From the NCBI RefSeq assembly GCF_963678635.1, contig NC_087069.1:1486948-1550947 (forward strand): a stretch of 64,000 nucleotides of DNA, written 5' to 3'. The stretch is from Symsagittifera roscoffensis (Eukaryota; Xenacoelomorpha; Acoela; Convolutidae). Position 1 is the first letter of the stretch; every line of letters begins with the position of its first letter. Positions 20,831 through 32,883 of this stretch are shown here, one piece after another. The position numbers and the translations under genes were made by a program. The notes beneath the pieces were generated by a model. It was not told the origin of the DNA and made no database searches. It saw nothing but the letters and a program-made list of their open reading frames with translations.

Positions 20831-21130
20831 ATAGCTGGCCGACCGGATGCTCTATTTCCTATCTTAATACATGGGGCTCCGCATAGGCTATAGACTATCC
20901 GGTCCTAGCATAGGCTATATACTATCCGGTCTTCACCATAAGTAATGACATAGGCTATAGATTTCCCAATGTACTAAGATAGGGAATAGGTTTACCAATG
21001 TAGTGAGATAGCAAGTTTCAGATGGTAAGTCTTGGACGATAAGTTTTTTTACGGCGCCCGAGTTTCCCATGTACTAGGATAGTGTATAGATTTACTTAAG
21101 TGTGAGGATAAGAAATCATTGTAGGGATTT
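20831..21130. repeat. Short-motif repeat block, copy 1
   Basis: Two motif families are interleaved: GCATAGGCTATAGACTATCC (two near-perfect 30-bp tandem units plus a partial one, 20883-20960) and a degenerate series CCAATGTACTAAGATAGGGA (four or five variants between 20970 and 21100). The first phrase TTTCCTATCTTAATACATGG is the inverted form of the second family. The block recurs at 26795-27075, each time immediately before a capsid-like pseudogene. Confidence 0.7.
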
Positions 21131-21158
21131 AAAAACTCATTATTAGGATAGTGAATGT

Positions 21159-22054
21159 TTAGGTTTGAGTTTGATGGTGAGAGTCAGAAAAACCGTAAGA
21201 ATTTTTTTTGGATTTTGCGTAGAAGTGTCTAAATTTTTCGCAAAAGTTTCGGTGCGCGTTATCTAATTGGTGATGTTCATGAAAATATCCCGCAACAGCA
21301 GAATTTGCTTTCATTGCAACAGCTAATCTTCCTATTGAAGCTTTTTTGAAATTAATTTCTGGTATGAATTGGTTTTGACGAGATGGAATGATGAAGGTTC
21401 TTGCTATAGTTTCCATGTAGTTGTGTTGAGCGGGTTCTCTTTCCAGATTACATTGCAAGTATTGATGATTAGGTTCAGCAACTAAAACTCTTCTAGTAAA
21501 CAGCGAACAATCAACAGTTTTCAGGCTGACATTTGGATTATCAGATAGCATGAAAATATAGGTCTAGCTCGAATAAGTTTAACTCGAACTTTGGTATTTG
21601 GTAGCAACAATTTTCGCAGGTAAACAAATCAATGGCAAGCCTCCCATAGAGTGAAAAAATTATCCTGTTTCCTAAGGAGTTTGCTCTATCAAATGCATCA
21701 GGAAATTCTTCAAAATTATATCCATGACAAGCCAGTATTCCATTATCTTCACTGCCGACGAAACGAATTTGTTCGATATAGGCCTCATGAGGATACAAAC
21801 CATTAGCGGTGTACCATTGTACTATTATTATATACTTCACAATTGGAGAATAGCGAATGTAGTAGATTGCTTACATAAGTTAAGTAAGATTCTGGTTCCC
21901 CGTCTGAATCATCCTTGGATTTTGCTTTGTGTTCTGCTTTTTCGCTCTTGAAAGCATTAAACAACCTTCCCTTGAATAATTGAAGCCTTAAGCTAAGATG
22001 GGTATCACGCATATCCAAGTGGAATTACAATCCGTTTCAAATTTTCAATACTGC
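21159..22054 (-). pseudogene. Polinton capsid-like pseudogene fragment (T1)
   Basis: The minus strand encodes, in shifting frames, DTHLSLRLQLFKGRLFNAFK, then SNCEVYNNSTM, CHGYNFEEFPDAFDRANSLG, FSLYGRLAIDLFTCE and LTRRVLVAEPNHQYL-like segments, ending YMETIARTFIIPSRQNQF and a truncated tail. This is the same F54H12.2-like family whose N-terminus marks the left end of the Polinton at 6.4 kb. Its start is deleted and its C-terminal third is missing. It appears to have been carried along by the amplification rather than conserved. Confidence 0.7.
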
Positions 22055-23890
22055 TTTCATCTAGAGAAGAACTGTGTAATCAAGATACATAATTAAATCT
22101 TACTCTGTTTTTAAAAATCTGAAACCCTATTGGTAGAGAATTAATGATCGAGATAGAAATCCGTTCTCATCTCATCTAACTTCCATACAAACTAATCTAT
22201 CCAATCACACATAGCTCCAGTGGGGCAATTCTTCAAAATAATTAAACTAAGATGAACCTTCTGCAAAAACACAAAACTATTTTAAAACTTAAATTTAAAA
22301 AACTCAAGTGCAGAAATTAACTTGTTAAAGACTTCACAGAAGATACTACACGAGTAGCTCAAGGGGGTCTGACCATTCGACAAACCTCGGAATTCGGAAA
22401 GCAAAATCTATCGGTTTTGCATGCTGCAGTCTCAATCTTTTGAGTATTTAAATCATGGAGTTGACAAAAGAAAAGAGTCAACTGAAACAAAACAATGGCC
22501 GGCTCCACGTCAACTCTTCTTACTTATCATTTTCGCTTGACAGTTCTCTCAGAAAATGTCAACCTTTCATCTCGCACATGGTCTTGCTCTGAATTTTGAA
22601 CCCGACTCCCTATAATCAATCACCTTTCAGTACATTACGTCCATCTCTCTGAATTTACGATAAACCCTCCTTATTATATGCATTTGCAGGAACTACAAGC
22701 AGCTCTCTCACAAAGTCAAAAATCACTACTGTATGAAAAAGGTAAAAATTATCTAGACCCCGGGTGAGTGAAACTTGTTCGAAAAACGTTTTAAATTTTT
22801 TTAAATTTCACTGTAAAATTGTCTTAATTATTCATCCATGATCGATAATTAAATCTTGCTCTGTTTTTCTAAAGCTGAAAACCTGGAGATTCAGAGAAAA
22901 AGTAAAGAAGATGGAAATCCGTTACTTTCTCTCCTCTAACTCCGATATTAACCAGAATTTTTTTAATTTTCGAGTCTAGGAAAAAAACTAAGACTGGTAC
23001 CGGACTAAAGAGCGGCACGAACATATCCTGCTGAAAATGGAGAGCGTGACAAACCGACAAGTACCTTTTCCGAAAACATTCTTTGGAAAGGCCCTCCGGG
23101 ACTTCACCTGTTATCAAATTGATTTTGCCAGCATCAGATTGAAGAGAGCTCCATGTAAAGACCGGATTATATGGATAACAACCGAGTAACTTCGAACTTT
23201 AGCCGAGTAACTTTAGCCTGCCCACTTGCCGTAATTAAACTCGTTAAAAAAGTCTTTTTAAATTGTACAAAATTTACCAAAATAAATTGTAGACAAATTG
23301 TAGTTACGTGTTTACATATGCGGAGTACCCGGGCCAGTGTAGTTCAATGAACATGCTATCTTTGAAACTATTTTTGTCGAGAATACAATGTCGAAATGGT
23401 CAAAATGAATCGAAATATTGCAAATTGCAGTTTATTATTATGTTAGATATTTAAAGGTATGTTTTCTAAAAAACTTCAGTGTATCAACTGCGCAACCTTC
23501 TATCAAATTGTTTAGGGAATTTGTTTAGGGAAGTACTATTTCATTTTCTGCATTACAAATTTTTTTAAATACCATGTGTAAAAACGTTATGCCATGTGTA
23601 AAGGCGTTACACGGGTATCAAGTCGTTTATGTCCATTCAGTTTCAGTGAATCATAGGGAGCATGCTTTGCGTTCATGTATGATGCATGTTAGTCTGTATA
23701 AGAGGGCAACTTTTGGTGCAAGTTGTGAAGGCTGAAAACATTTCCAAGAACTAATGTAGTTATTTTGAAAAACGGGAATGCAACAATAGCACAAATAGAA
23801 GCAAAACAGTGGCCGTTTCAAGCTGTTTTAAATTCTTAGTTCTTTCTTAGTTGTCAGTGCAGTAGCAGTTGTTACTTGTGATTCTGCTGC
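22055..23890. other. Non-coding part of array unit T1
   Basis: It contains two related ~0.76 kb sub-repeats (about 22081-22845 and from 22846), each opening with a ctctgtttttNtaaa-ctgaaa-cct phrase and gaaatccgtt. They are also related to the right part of the direct repeat at 2.4-2.9 kb. No gene is supported. Confidence 0.6.
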
Positions 23891-24121
23891 TTAATACGAG
23901 CAGTTGAGGTTCATGCATACCTGTCCTGGAAAACAGTCAGAGTTGGTTAAACAAGACTTTCGCTTCTGCTCATCAACATCTCTTTTGCCCGGGTAACATT
24001 TACCCCCAAGGCACGCCATATGACCTGGACAGTCATAAGACATATAACACCTCATATTTTGCGCCATGCTCTGTTGAAGAGCCATGCAGAAAACTATAGC
24101 AATGATGAGAAAGTATTTCAT
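23891..24121 (-). CDS. Secreted cysteine-rich peptide precursor, copy 1
   Basis: The ATG at 24121 opens 76 codons; a longer reading would need a TTG start. The product begins with a classic signal peptide (MKYFLIIAIVFCMALQQSMA, cleavage likely after AQ) and then has two modules with identical spacing C-x5-C-x5-C-x4-C. The first ends CLGGKCYPGKR and the second CMNLNCSY. They are joined by a charged linker with KR at the end of module 1 and KRK before module 2, typical prohormone-convertase sites; GKR could also give an amidated end. It could be a peptide hormone, an antimicrobial peptide or a venom-type peptide; no family is certain. A TATA-like ttatatg lies ~140 bases upstream. Confidence 0.75.
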   Translation of the reverse strand: MKYFLIIAIVFCMALQQSMAQNMRCYMSYDCPGHMACLGGKCYPGKRDVDEQKRKSCLTNSDCFPGQVCMNLNCSY

Positions 24122-24462
24122 TGTGATTCGAATGATTAGTTGCAAAAATTCGTAGCACAAAAAAGTGAAATTCCCGCAGAGAATTAACTATACGTGTGAC
24201 AGAGTTTTAAACAAAAACGCAAAATTACAAGACACACAAAGATGCACACAAAAAAAGTCCACATATAAAGACAAATCTTCGCCGCTTTTGCTGAGCTTTA
24301 AAAAGAAGCGTTAAAAAAATTCATCTTTTTTTCTTGCAATTAATTGTTATGAGTTCAAGAGCAATCGACATGTTTTACAACTGGTCCCTATTTTTAAAAT
24401 ATTTAATATTGACTGTTCTATGCAGATGAAAATCAATCTGTAATTGGAAAAAATCATCTGCT

Positions 24463-25990
24463 GTGTACAAAAGCTGAAAAAACTCTTAGGAAAAGTAGAG
24501 GATTGCAGCCATGAAGGTCAGAAAATAAAGTGGTTCAATTTTCAAAATAATCAATTTAATACATAACGTTACAAACGGCTGTTTCACTGAAAAAATTTTT
24601 TTGCTTTGCTGCTTTGCTGGAAAACATCTTTTGGAAAAGTACTCTGTTAGTTGTCTTTATCCAACAAAGACAGGAAACAGTTCAAAGATCACTTTTTTTG
24701 TCGTGTAATAGCCATGTACAAGAACGGAGAAAATGATCTCGACTCTCACACTTCGAGATACTTAAAAAATGTTTTAGCATAGTTTTGCTATTATTCGAAC
24801 ATATTTTGCGGAGTTTCAATAAAAAAAAACTCACCTACTTAACAATTTGGCTCGAAATGCGAAAATTATTGATAGTTTCTTGATGTATTTCATGTGCCAT
24901 AGTTGTGAAGTTTTCTCCAAATGAAACAATTTTCTGAAAAAAATCATTGTGTCTCAATCGATCCTTTCACAAAACATGAAGTTTTAATTTCAGTCTCTAT
25001 ATCATCGAAGCTCTTAGATGAACCCCTTGTTTGTAAAACAAGGTTAGATAAAACATGATTCTGGAACATTTATGCAATAACTAACTGGTGGTCGAAGAAA
25101 TTAAGCTGGAGATGGGAAAGTTTCAGAAAAACCAATAGAAACTTGAAGAAATATGTGATTATTTCACCTGTTCTAGTTTTATTAGTTGTAGATAATCCAG
25201 CTCATACCTTTAAAAATCATTTGCTGTGTACAAAGCATGCAAAACTCTAAAGAAAAGTAGAAATCTTTGATTTTGTCGAGGATTGCAGTCATGAACGTCA
25301 GAAAACAAAGTGAATCAACTTTCAAAACAAAATAAATTTGATAAATAACGCTACAATTGGCTGCTTTGCTGAAAGACATCATCTGTTTTGCTGCTTTGCT
25401 GAAAAAAGCCTCTTTTGGAAAATTACTTTGTGAGCTGTCTTCATCCAACAAGGGCAAGAAACCATAAAAAGGTCTCTTTTGTGTACATGATCGGAGACAA
25501 TGATCTCGACTCTCACATTTCGATATACTTAACCGAATTTTTAGCATAGTACTAAAATCATTTCAAAAAGTTTTATGGTTTTCCGTAAAAAACTTACCTA
25601 TTGTTGAAAAACATAAAAAAAACGACATCTGGTTGTGATTCCGATGTAAAAGAAGCGGAATTTGGGATCATTTTGGCTCAGCCTGCAAAAACCTTGACAA
25701 TTTCCTTGAAATATTTCATGAGCCATAGTTGTGAAATCTTTTCCGAAGAAACCAATTTCTAGAGGAAAACCTTTGAGTTATTGTGTGTCTCAATCGATCG
25801 TTTCATATAAAAAAAAGTTCCAATTTCGGTCAATACTATCGAAGCTCATGAATGAACCCATCGTCTGTAAAACCACGATAAACAGAACCTGATCCCCGAA
25901 AGTTTATGAAGTCACTAACTAGTGGCCGAGAAAAGTAAGCTGCAGATGAGGAAATTCAGAAAATCCAATAGAAATCTGAAGCGATATGTG
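24463..25990 (+). pseudogene. Two tandem copies of a Polinton polB fragment
   Basis: Two ~0.74 kb units (about 24463-25200 and 25201-25990) repeat each other. Each contains a stretch homologous to the polymerase around 16765-16885, recognisable by tgatctcgactctcacac/attt, followed by more divergent matches to the following ~600 bases of polB. Both are full of stops. The left edge joins array unit T1 at the phrase aaaaaatcatctg. Confidence 0.65.
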
Positions 25991-26765
25991 ATTATTTTAC
26001 CTATTCTACTTTTATTAGTTGTAGAAAAATCAACTCGTACATTTAATTCATGATAAAGAAGAGAAAACGTCTTTAATTAAAAACTTCAACAAACTGTTAC
26101 TTTTTTCATGTTCGAAGATGTAAAAAATACAGTCATCAAGGTTTTTGCAGCATAGCTTTATCCTTTTACAATTTGCGACTGCCTACATGGCAGGCGAAAC
26201 TAAGGGATTGTTTTTTCTGAATTGTTTGACAGCTCAGTTAAGCTAGATTTTCTGCGATTGCCACCCCATGAAACATTTTTCTTAAACCGAGAAACAATCC
26301 ACTTAATAATGACTAAACCGACTATGACAAGTTGAGAAGCAAATATTGGTTTTGATAAAAAAACAAGCGCTATAGTAGCTTCGAATCATAACAGTGCATC
26401 AATCTAGTTGGGGTGATTATTGTTACCTACATGAGCCTTGGCACTAAAAAGAAGTGTCTGTGTTATAAGACCTACAAAGTTCAAGGTGAAATTCCAACCC
26501 TCAAATGGTGCAAAAAAGCCCACAATAATCCCAATTAGGGAATTGATATGTTAAAACTAGGATGTTTTGTAGATCCTCCACTCTATACAATCGGAAAGCT
26601 GTAGTTCATGCAAATTTCCATCAAAACTCTTCAAGATATTGCAATTCAGCCATTCCAGTAATTACAAGCCAAGTCTGCCAAAGCAATTCTAAGTCAAAAA
26701 AATGTAATTCTGAGAAACTGGTTATGTTTCACTGCCATGAATCGAGAAAAAAATGAGCAGTATAT
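25991..26765 (+). pseudogene. Polinton polB fragment, middle part
   Basis: Continues the polymerase remnant. Matches to the main polB gene include gattgccacc...atgaa (near 26257, compare 18025), then exonuclease-to-polymerase linker sequence, and gaattgatatgttaaaacta (near 26540, compare 18326). No frame is maintained. It ends at a second copy of the short-motif block. Confidence 0.6.
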
Positions 26766-26794
26766 GTTGGAGCACTTCAAGCGGGAAGGGGGTT

Positions 26795-27075
26795 TAGGCT
26801 GTAGACCCCCGTGTCCTAGCATAGGCTATAGACTATCCGGTCTTCACCATATGTAATGACATAGGCTATAGATTTCCCAATGTACTAAAATAGGGAATAG
26901 GTTTACCAATGTAGTGAGATAGCAAGTTTCAGATGGTAAGTTTTAGACGATAAGTTTTTTTTTTCGGCGTCCCAGTTTCCCATGTACTAGGATAGTGTAT
27001 AGATTTACCTAAGTGTGAGGATAAGAAATCATTGTAGCGAATTAGGAACTCATTAGTTTAGGTTAAGATAGTGAA
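26795..27075. repeat. Short-motif repeat block, copy 2
   Basis: Close copy of 20900-21130, with the CATAGGCTATAGACTATCC and GTACTAAATAGGGAATAGG families in the same order, again placed directly before a capsid-like pseudogene. Confidence 0.75.
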
Positions 27076-27105
27076 TGTTTAGGTTTGAGTTTGATGGTGA
27101 GAGTA

Positions 27106-28055
27106 TTAAAAACGGTAAGAATTTTTTTTGGATTTTGCGTAGAAGTGTCTAAATTTTTCGCAAAAGTTTCGGTGCGCGTTATCTAATTGGTGGTGTTCAT
27201 GAAAACATCCCGCAACAGCAGAATTTGCTTTCATTGCAACAGCTAATATTCCTATTGAAGCATTTTTGAAATTAATTTCTTGTATGATTTGGTTTTGACG
27301 AGATGAAATGATAAAGGTTCTTGCTATAGTTTCCATGTAGTTGTGTTGAGCGGGTTCTCTTTCCAGATTAAATTGCAAGTATTTATGATTAGGTTCAGCA
27401 ACTAAAACTCTTCTAGTAAACAGCGAACAATCAACAGTTTTCAGACTGACATTTGGATTATCAGATAGCATGAAAATTTAGGTCCAGCTCGAATAAATTT
27501 AACTCGAACATTGGTATTTGGTAGTCTTTTGGCCAAAAACCGTATTAATGGTGAGCCTCCCATAGAGTGAAAAAGTAATCCTGGTTCCTTAGGAATTTGC
27601 TCTATCAGTGAACTGTTGCCTATCAAATGCATCAGGAAATTCTTCAAAAGTGTGTCCATGACAAGGCAGTTTTTCACTATTTCTCACAGTCGACGAGGTG
27701 AATTCGATCGATATTTGTGCCTTATGAGGACATAATCCATGAGCGTTGTAAACCATTGTACTAATGTTATATACTTCACAATTGGAGAATAGTGATGGTA
27801 GTAGATTGCTTACATAAGTTAAATAAGGTTCTGGTTCCCCGTCTGAATCATCTTTGGATTTTGCTTCAAATTCAGCTTTTTCTCATTTGAAAGCATCAAA
27901 CAACCTTCCCTTAAATAATTGAAGCCGTAAGCTAAGATGTCTATCACGCCTATCCAAAACGAAATTACGATCCGTTTCGAATTGAAACTCAATACTGCTT
28001 TCATCTAGAGAAGAACTTACTTCTTATGTGTAAGATGACAAAATGGTATCAAAAA
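27106..28055 (-). pseudogene. Polinton capsid-like pseudogene, older copy
   Basis: Minus-strand homologue of the other capsid-like pseudogenes but clearly more diverged. It keeps the N-terminal DESSIEF-type segment and the DRHLSLRLQLFKGRLFDAF region in changing frames, and extends to YMETIARTFIISSRQNQ. It is followed on its 5' side by core-like and capsid-region fragments in normal Polinton order, so this piece is a genuine Polinton fragment, not an array copy. Confidence 0.65.
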
Positions 28056-28199
28056 TCTTCAAGCAGGAAATTGTAAAAGCTCCATAATAAAAATGTCTAC
28101 TTTGGTTTGTACTCACTTTATTCTTTTAGAAATGTCTTTGCGAGAGCTAAGGGTTTTCGAATTACTTTTCGAGAAATGGTTCTTCTAGTTTAACGCTAG

Positions 28200-28550
28200 G
28201 ATTTCTTTTTCCACCTCTCAATTGTTTTTGAACTTTTACCACATATTTTGCAAAAAAATCGAGTTTTTTTGCGTCCACTAACAACTTTCCCAATCTCTGG
28301 AGCAGCGACTTCAAACAAATCTGCTCCAATTGTTTTTGCAGCTGGGACTATTTTTTTTAAGTAAAGGTTGTTGCAGTTCTCCCAAGAGTTTGTGCAAGAA
28401 TTCCAAAACCTCTTCCATGTTGTCTAACGTGGCCTCAAAAATTAGGTAAGTCAGCTGAATTTTGAGCAAACATTTTGTATGCAGTTTAATCCACAAGGGA
28501 TTATTCGAAATTTTGCGGAACAAGTGAACAACTCGATTAATTCCTACGGA
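28200..28550 (-). pseudogene. Core-like Polinton gene fragment
   Basis: Homologous at DNA level to 6518-6897: the phrase actaacaactt(t/c)cccaatctctggagcagcga is shared, and the preceding sequence matches the basic tail. Frames are lost. Confidence 0.6.
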
Positions 28551-28850
28551 CAAAAAAGATTTTTTTTCACATGCACCATCCCTTAGTTCTAACTTGATAC
28601 TATGGGAAGAGTTTTTTAACAGTTTTTAATTTTTAAACTTGTAAAGAACTGATAATTCATATTGTGCCTTATAGAAACTATATCTGCACTTCTTACTCCA
28701 GAGTTGAATGGAATACAACGCAATAATGAAGTTTTTGTATCACCGACTATTTAGATTCTACAATATCACTATATATCATCAAAGAATGTTTTCTTAAAAG
28801 ATCGTAAGCGAAAGTAACGTTTTAGTACAAAGTAGAGTATGATTTGTGAA
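28551..28850 (-). pseudogene. Capsid-region protein fragment (C-terminal part)
   Basis: DNA homology to about 6960-7260 of the main element: the segment for VGI-RVV-F-RKISNN and, further on, sequence matching the GDTKTPLLRCIPF strand region. Interrupted after ~28850. Confidence 0.55.
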
Positions 28851-28998
28851 AAAAATTTGTTGATAAAGTAATTCATTAATTCACTGCATCGTATAGTGAA
28901 TTTACTGCGACAAATTACACTAAAAAATGCAAATTTACACATATACTTGAAATTACTTATAAATTTCAAAAGAGGCACGTCATGAGAATTACTCAATG

Positions 28999-29125
28999 TG
29001 ACATTCGACCCGAATGGACAAAATGCAGTCTCGAGTTTTTCAACAGCGAACCTTCCGAATTAGAGATTTTGAAGGATTAAGAGTGTTATTGGAACGATTA
29101 GCCAAACGGTGAAGGCTGGAATATT
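28999..29125 (+). repeat. Fragment of the giant retroelement's 5' end
   Basis: About 125 bases match 38945-39089: both start tgtgacattcgacc, share a variant of the ccttccggatt motif, and end ggaatattct. It begins at the same base as the retroelement's left boundary, as an LTR or element end would, and lies inside a Polinton protease remnant. Confidence 0.6.
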
Positions 29126-29129
29126 CTGG

Positions 29130-29450
29130 TTTCTTATTTCTAAAAAGAAGAAACCCACACCAAATATGAGTTGTTTGTATTTTTCTGGGAACCATTTGGC
29201 TCTATTTTTTTGTAGAAAATGAATAACTTGTTCTTTTTCGACGCAAAGAATCTGCAAGTTAGTGAGTTTTATCCAGTCGAGCAATCTATCATTGCTTCGA
29301 GCTGAGTTGATGATTGCAAAAGAGTATTTTGTTGGTTGTTAGTTGATGTTTGAAAAGGAGTATTTCGTAAGTTGAGGGGTAAGATCCCATGTACTTGAAT
29401 CTGAGTTCAGGTAACCTTTCAACAATTTGCAGAAGTAAAAGATTATCCAT
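29130..29450 (-). pseudogene. Polinton cysteine protease fragment
   Basis: The minus-strand ATG at 29450 gives MDNLLLLQIVERLPELRFKY and GSYPS, the usual N-terminus of the adenovirus-type (Ulp1-like) maturation protease of animal Polintons, followed in another frame by FAIINSARSN. The region where the catalytic His would be expected reads RLLDWIKL, so it is lost. The C-terminal half with Asp, Gln and Cys is absent, replaced by the retroelement fragment. The protease would process capsid proteins; its place beside the capsid gene is as expected. Confidence 0.5.
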
Positions 29451-29829
29451 CTTTGCAACTCTTAGCTAATTTACATCTGAAAACAAAGAAAAAGTTTGTT
29501 TGATAGCGTAAATTAGGACAAAAAAAAGATTATTTTCTTACACGCATTTAGGCATTGAAAGAACAAATTTCTATACACAAAACGTATGAAATTGACAAAG
29601 GTTATTGAACACTGTTTTACAATCCAGGTTGAAGAACTTTCTTAGGTGTTCATTTGAACAGCTTTCATTCTCTAATTTTTTGAGAGTTTTAGCTCTGAAG
29701 AAAAACAAAACAGATAGTACAGAGACCAAAACATTGTGAAATCCCGAAAACGTTGCAGTATTTTTATAGGAACCTGGGAACTCAAAAAAAAAAAAACTTT
29801 TTAGCAACTGTTCCGAATTTGTCAATTTG
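29451..29829. other. Spacer between protease and capsid fragments
   Basis: A minus-strand open stretch at 29571-29825 starts without ATG and resembles no family I know. Nothing else seen. Confidence 0.35.
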
Positions 29830-30920
29830 AATGTTTGATAGTCTTTCTCCCAAGCCTATCACTTCCGTTAATTGCTTCAAGGAAAACTGAGAAAAAAAAA
29901 GATTTCTGATCTCAAGTTCTCTTCATTAAGTTCTGGTTAATGCAACTGTTCAGCTGCATCCTGTAGTGAACTAAGTCAATAACTAGAATACAGTGATTTT
30001 GAAAATCTTCAATAGAAAGAGCTGGAACTACTTCAATATAAATTGCACTGTTTTCATTGTTGTAACACAAGAACGACAAGGAAAAGTTGTATCTAATGAA
30101 ACAATTGCCCTTCCACCCAAACAATTCTAAGCTCTCTCAAATGAAGTTGTTGATAAACGGAAGTTTTTTCATGACAAGATCCCGCAACATCAGAATTTGT
30201 ATTCACTGCAACAGTTATTCTTCTTATTGGAGCCTAATTGAATATATTTTTATGTTCGAAATGGATTTGGCTGTAGTTTTATTGAGCAGGTTTTCTTTCC
30301 AGATTACATTGCAATGTTTGATGATTAGGTTCAGCAACCAAAACTCTTCTAGTAAACAGCGAACAATCAACGTTTTTCAGACTGACATTTGGATTATCAG
30401 ATAGCATGAAAAATTAGATCTAGCTCGCATAAGTTTAACTCGAACTTTGGTATTTGGTAGTATTTTGGCTAGCCTCCCACAGAGTGAAACAATTAGCCTG
30501 TTTCCTAAGGAATTTGCTCTATCAGTGAACGGTTGCCTATCAAATGCATCAGGAAATTCTTCAAAATTATATCCATGACAAGCCAGTATTCCATTATCTT
30601 CACTGCCGACGAAACGAATTTGTTCGATATAGGCCTCATGAGGATACAAACCATTAGCGGTGTACCATTGTACTATTATTATATACTTCACAATTGGAGA
30701 ATAGTGGATGTAGTAGATTGCTTACATAAGTTAAGTAAGATTCTGGTTCCCCGTCTGAATCATCCTTGGATTTTGCTTTGTGTTCTACTTTTTCGCTCTT
30801 GAAAGCATTAAACAACCTTCCCATGAATAATTGAAGCCTTAAGCTAAGATGGGTATCACGCATATCCAAGTGGAATTACAATCCGTTTCAAATTTTCAGT
30901 AATGCTTTCATCTAGAGAAG
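29830..30920 (-). pseudogene. Polinton capsid-like pseudogene with C-terminus
   Basis: The only capsid copy here that keeps the C-terminal part: SIEDFQNHCILVIDL (~30000) and LTEVIGLGERLSNIQ (~29850). The N-terminal two thirds (30377-30869) match the array copies closely, so an older C-terminus is joined to a recently amplified N-terminal part near 30.27 kb. Several frameshifts. Confidence 0.65.
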
Positions 30921-32883
30921 AACTGTGTAATCAAGATACATAATTAAATCTTACTCTGTTTTTAAAAATCTGAAACCCTATTGGTAGAGAATTAATGATC
31001 GAGATAGAAATCCGTTCTCATCTCATCTAACTTCCATACAAACTAATCTATCCAATCACACATAGCTCCAGTGGGGCAATTCTTCAAAATAATTAAACTA
31101 AGATGAACCTTCTGCAAAAACTCAAAACTATTTTAAAACTTAAATTTAAAAAACTCAAGTGCAGAAATTAACTTGTTAAAGACTTCACAGAAGATACTAC
31201 ACGAGTAGCTCAAGGGGGTCTGACCATTCGACGAACCTCGGAATTCGGAAAGCAAAATATATCGGTTTTGCATGCTGCAGTCTCAATCTTTTGAGTATTT
31301 AAATCATGGAGTTGACAAAAGAAAAGAGTCAACTGAAACAAAACAATGGCCGGCTCCACGTCAACTCTTCTTACTTATCATTTTCGCTTGACAGTTCTCT
31401 CAGAAAATGTCAACCTTTCATCTCGCACATGGTCTTGCTCTGAATTTTGAACCCGACTCCCTATAATCAATCACCTTTCAGTACATTACGTCCATCTCTC
31501 TGAATTTACGATAAACCCTCCTTATTATATGCATTTGCAGGAACTACAAGCAGCTCTCTCACAAAGTCAAAAATCACTACTGTATGAAAAAGGTAAAAAT
31601 TATCTAGACCCCGGGTGAGTGAAACTTGTTCGAAAAACGTTTAAATTTTTTTAAATTTCACTGTAAAATTGTCTTAATTATTCATCCATGATCGATAATT
31701 AAATCTTGCTCTGTTTTTCTAAAGCTGAAAACCTGGAGATTCAGAGAAAAAGTATAGAAGATGGAAATCCGTTAACTTCTCTCCTCTATCTTCGATATTA
31801 ACCAGAATTTTTTTTGAGACTAGGAAAAGTTAGAGTAAAACTAAGACTGGTACCGGACTAAAGAGCGGCACGAACATATCCTACTGAAAATGGAGAGCGT
31901 GACAAACCGACAATGTACCTTTTCCGAAAACATTCTTTGGGAAGGCCCTCCGGGACCTCAACTAACTGTTATCAAATTGATTTTGCCAGCATCAGATTGA
32001 AGAGAGCTCCATGTAAAGACCGGATTATATGGATAACAACCGAGTAACTTCGAACTTTAGCCGAGTAACTTTAGCCTGCCCACTTGCCGTAATTAAACTC
32101 GTTAAAAAAGTCTTTTTAAATTGTACTAAGTTTACCAAAATAAATTGTAGACAAATTGTAGTTACGTGTTTACATATGCGGAGTACCCGGGCCAGTGTAG
32201 TTCAATGAACATGCTATCTTTGAAACTATTTTTGTCGAATCCATTTGCGAAACCACTAACCAAAATTGAGAATACAATGTCGAAATGGTCAAAATGAATC
32301 GAAATATTGCAAATTGCAGTTTATGATTATGTTAGATATTTAAAGGTATGTTTTTGCTTAGACACTTCGCAGATACTTAGATACTTACGTAGAAAAATTT
32401 GGATAAAACCTATTGTGGCTTGTATTTGGTTAAATTCGTTTTGATAGCCAAAAAACTTCAGTGTATCAACTGCGCAACCTTCTATCAAATTGTTTAGGGA
32501 ATTTGTTTAGGGAATTACTATTTCATTTTCTGCATTACAAATTTTTATAATACCATGTGTAAAAACGTTATGCCATGTGTAAAGGCGTTACACGGGTATC
32601 AAGTCGTTTATGTCTTTTCAGTTTCAGTTAATCATAGGGAGCATGCTTTGCGTTCATGTATGATGCATGTTAGTCTGTATAAGAGGGCAACTTTTGGTGC
32701 AAGCTGTGAAGGCTGAAAACATTTCCAAGAACTAATGTAGTTATTTTGAAAAACGGGAATGCAACAATAGCACAAATAGAAGCAAAACAGTGGCCGTTTC
32801 AAGCTGCTTTAATTTCTTAGTTCATTCTTGGTTGTCAGCTCAGTAGCAGTTGTCATTAGAAACTGTTACTGTGATTCTTCAGC
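30921..32883. other. Non-coding part of array unit T2
   Basis: Two related ~0.76 kb sub-repeats as in T1, then a stretch with conserved short open frames only. No gene supported. An upstream region of the peptide gene copy would lie on its far side, so this is its 3' flank. Confidence 0.6.

Larger units (their letters stand above)
21130..24468. repeat. Array unit T1 (capsid fragment + spacer + peptide gene)
   Basis: Same content and order as 30.3-33.4 and 33.45-36.89 kb, with only scattered differences and a few indels: capsid-like pseudogene, ~1.85 kb non-coding, cysteine-rich peptide gene, ~0.3 kb upstream region. T1 lacks a ~110-bp segment present in T2 and T3 near 32.24-32.45 kb. It is separated from T2 by 6 kb of older Polinton fragments. 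Confidence 0.85.

Noticed and set aside
26562-26756. 64-codon plus-strand frame
   Set aside because: Lies within a decayed polymerase fragment in a frame that does not match the polymerase; no ATG context or family.
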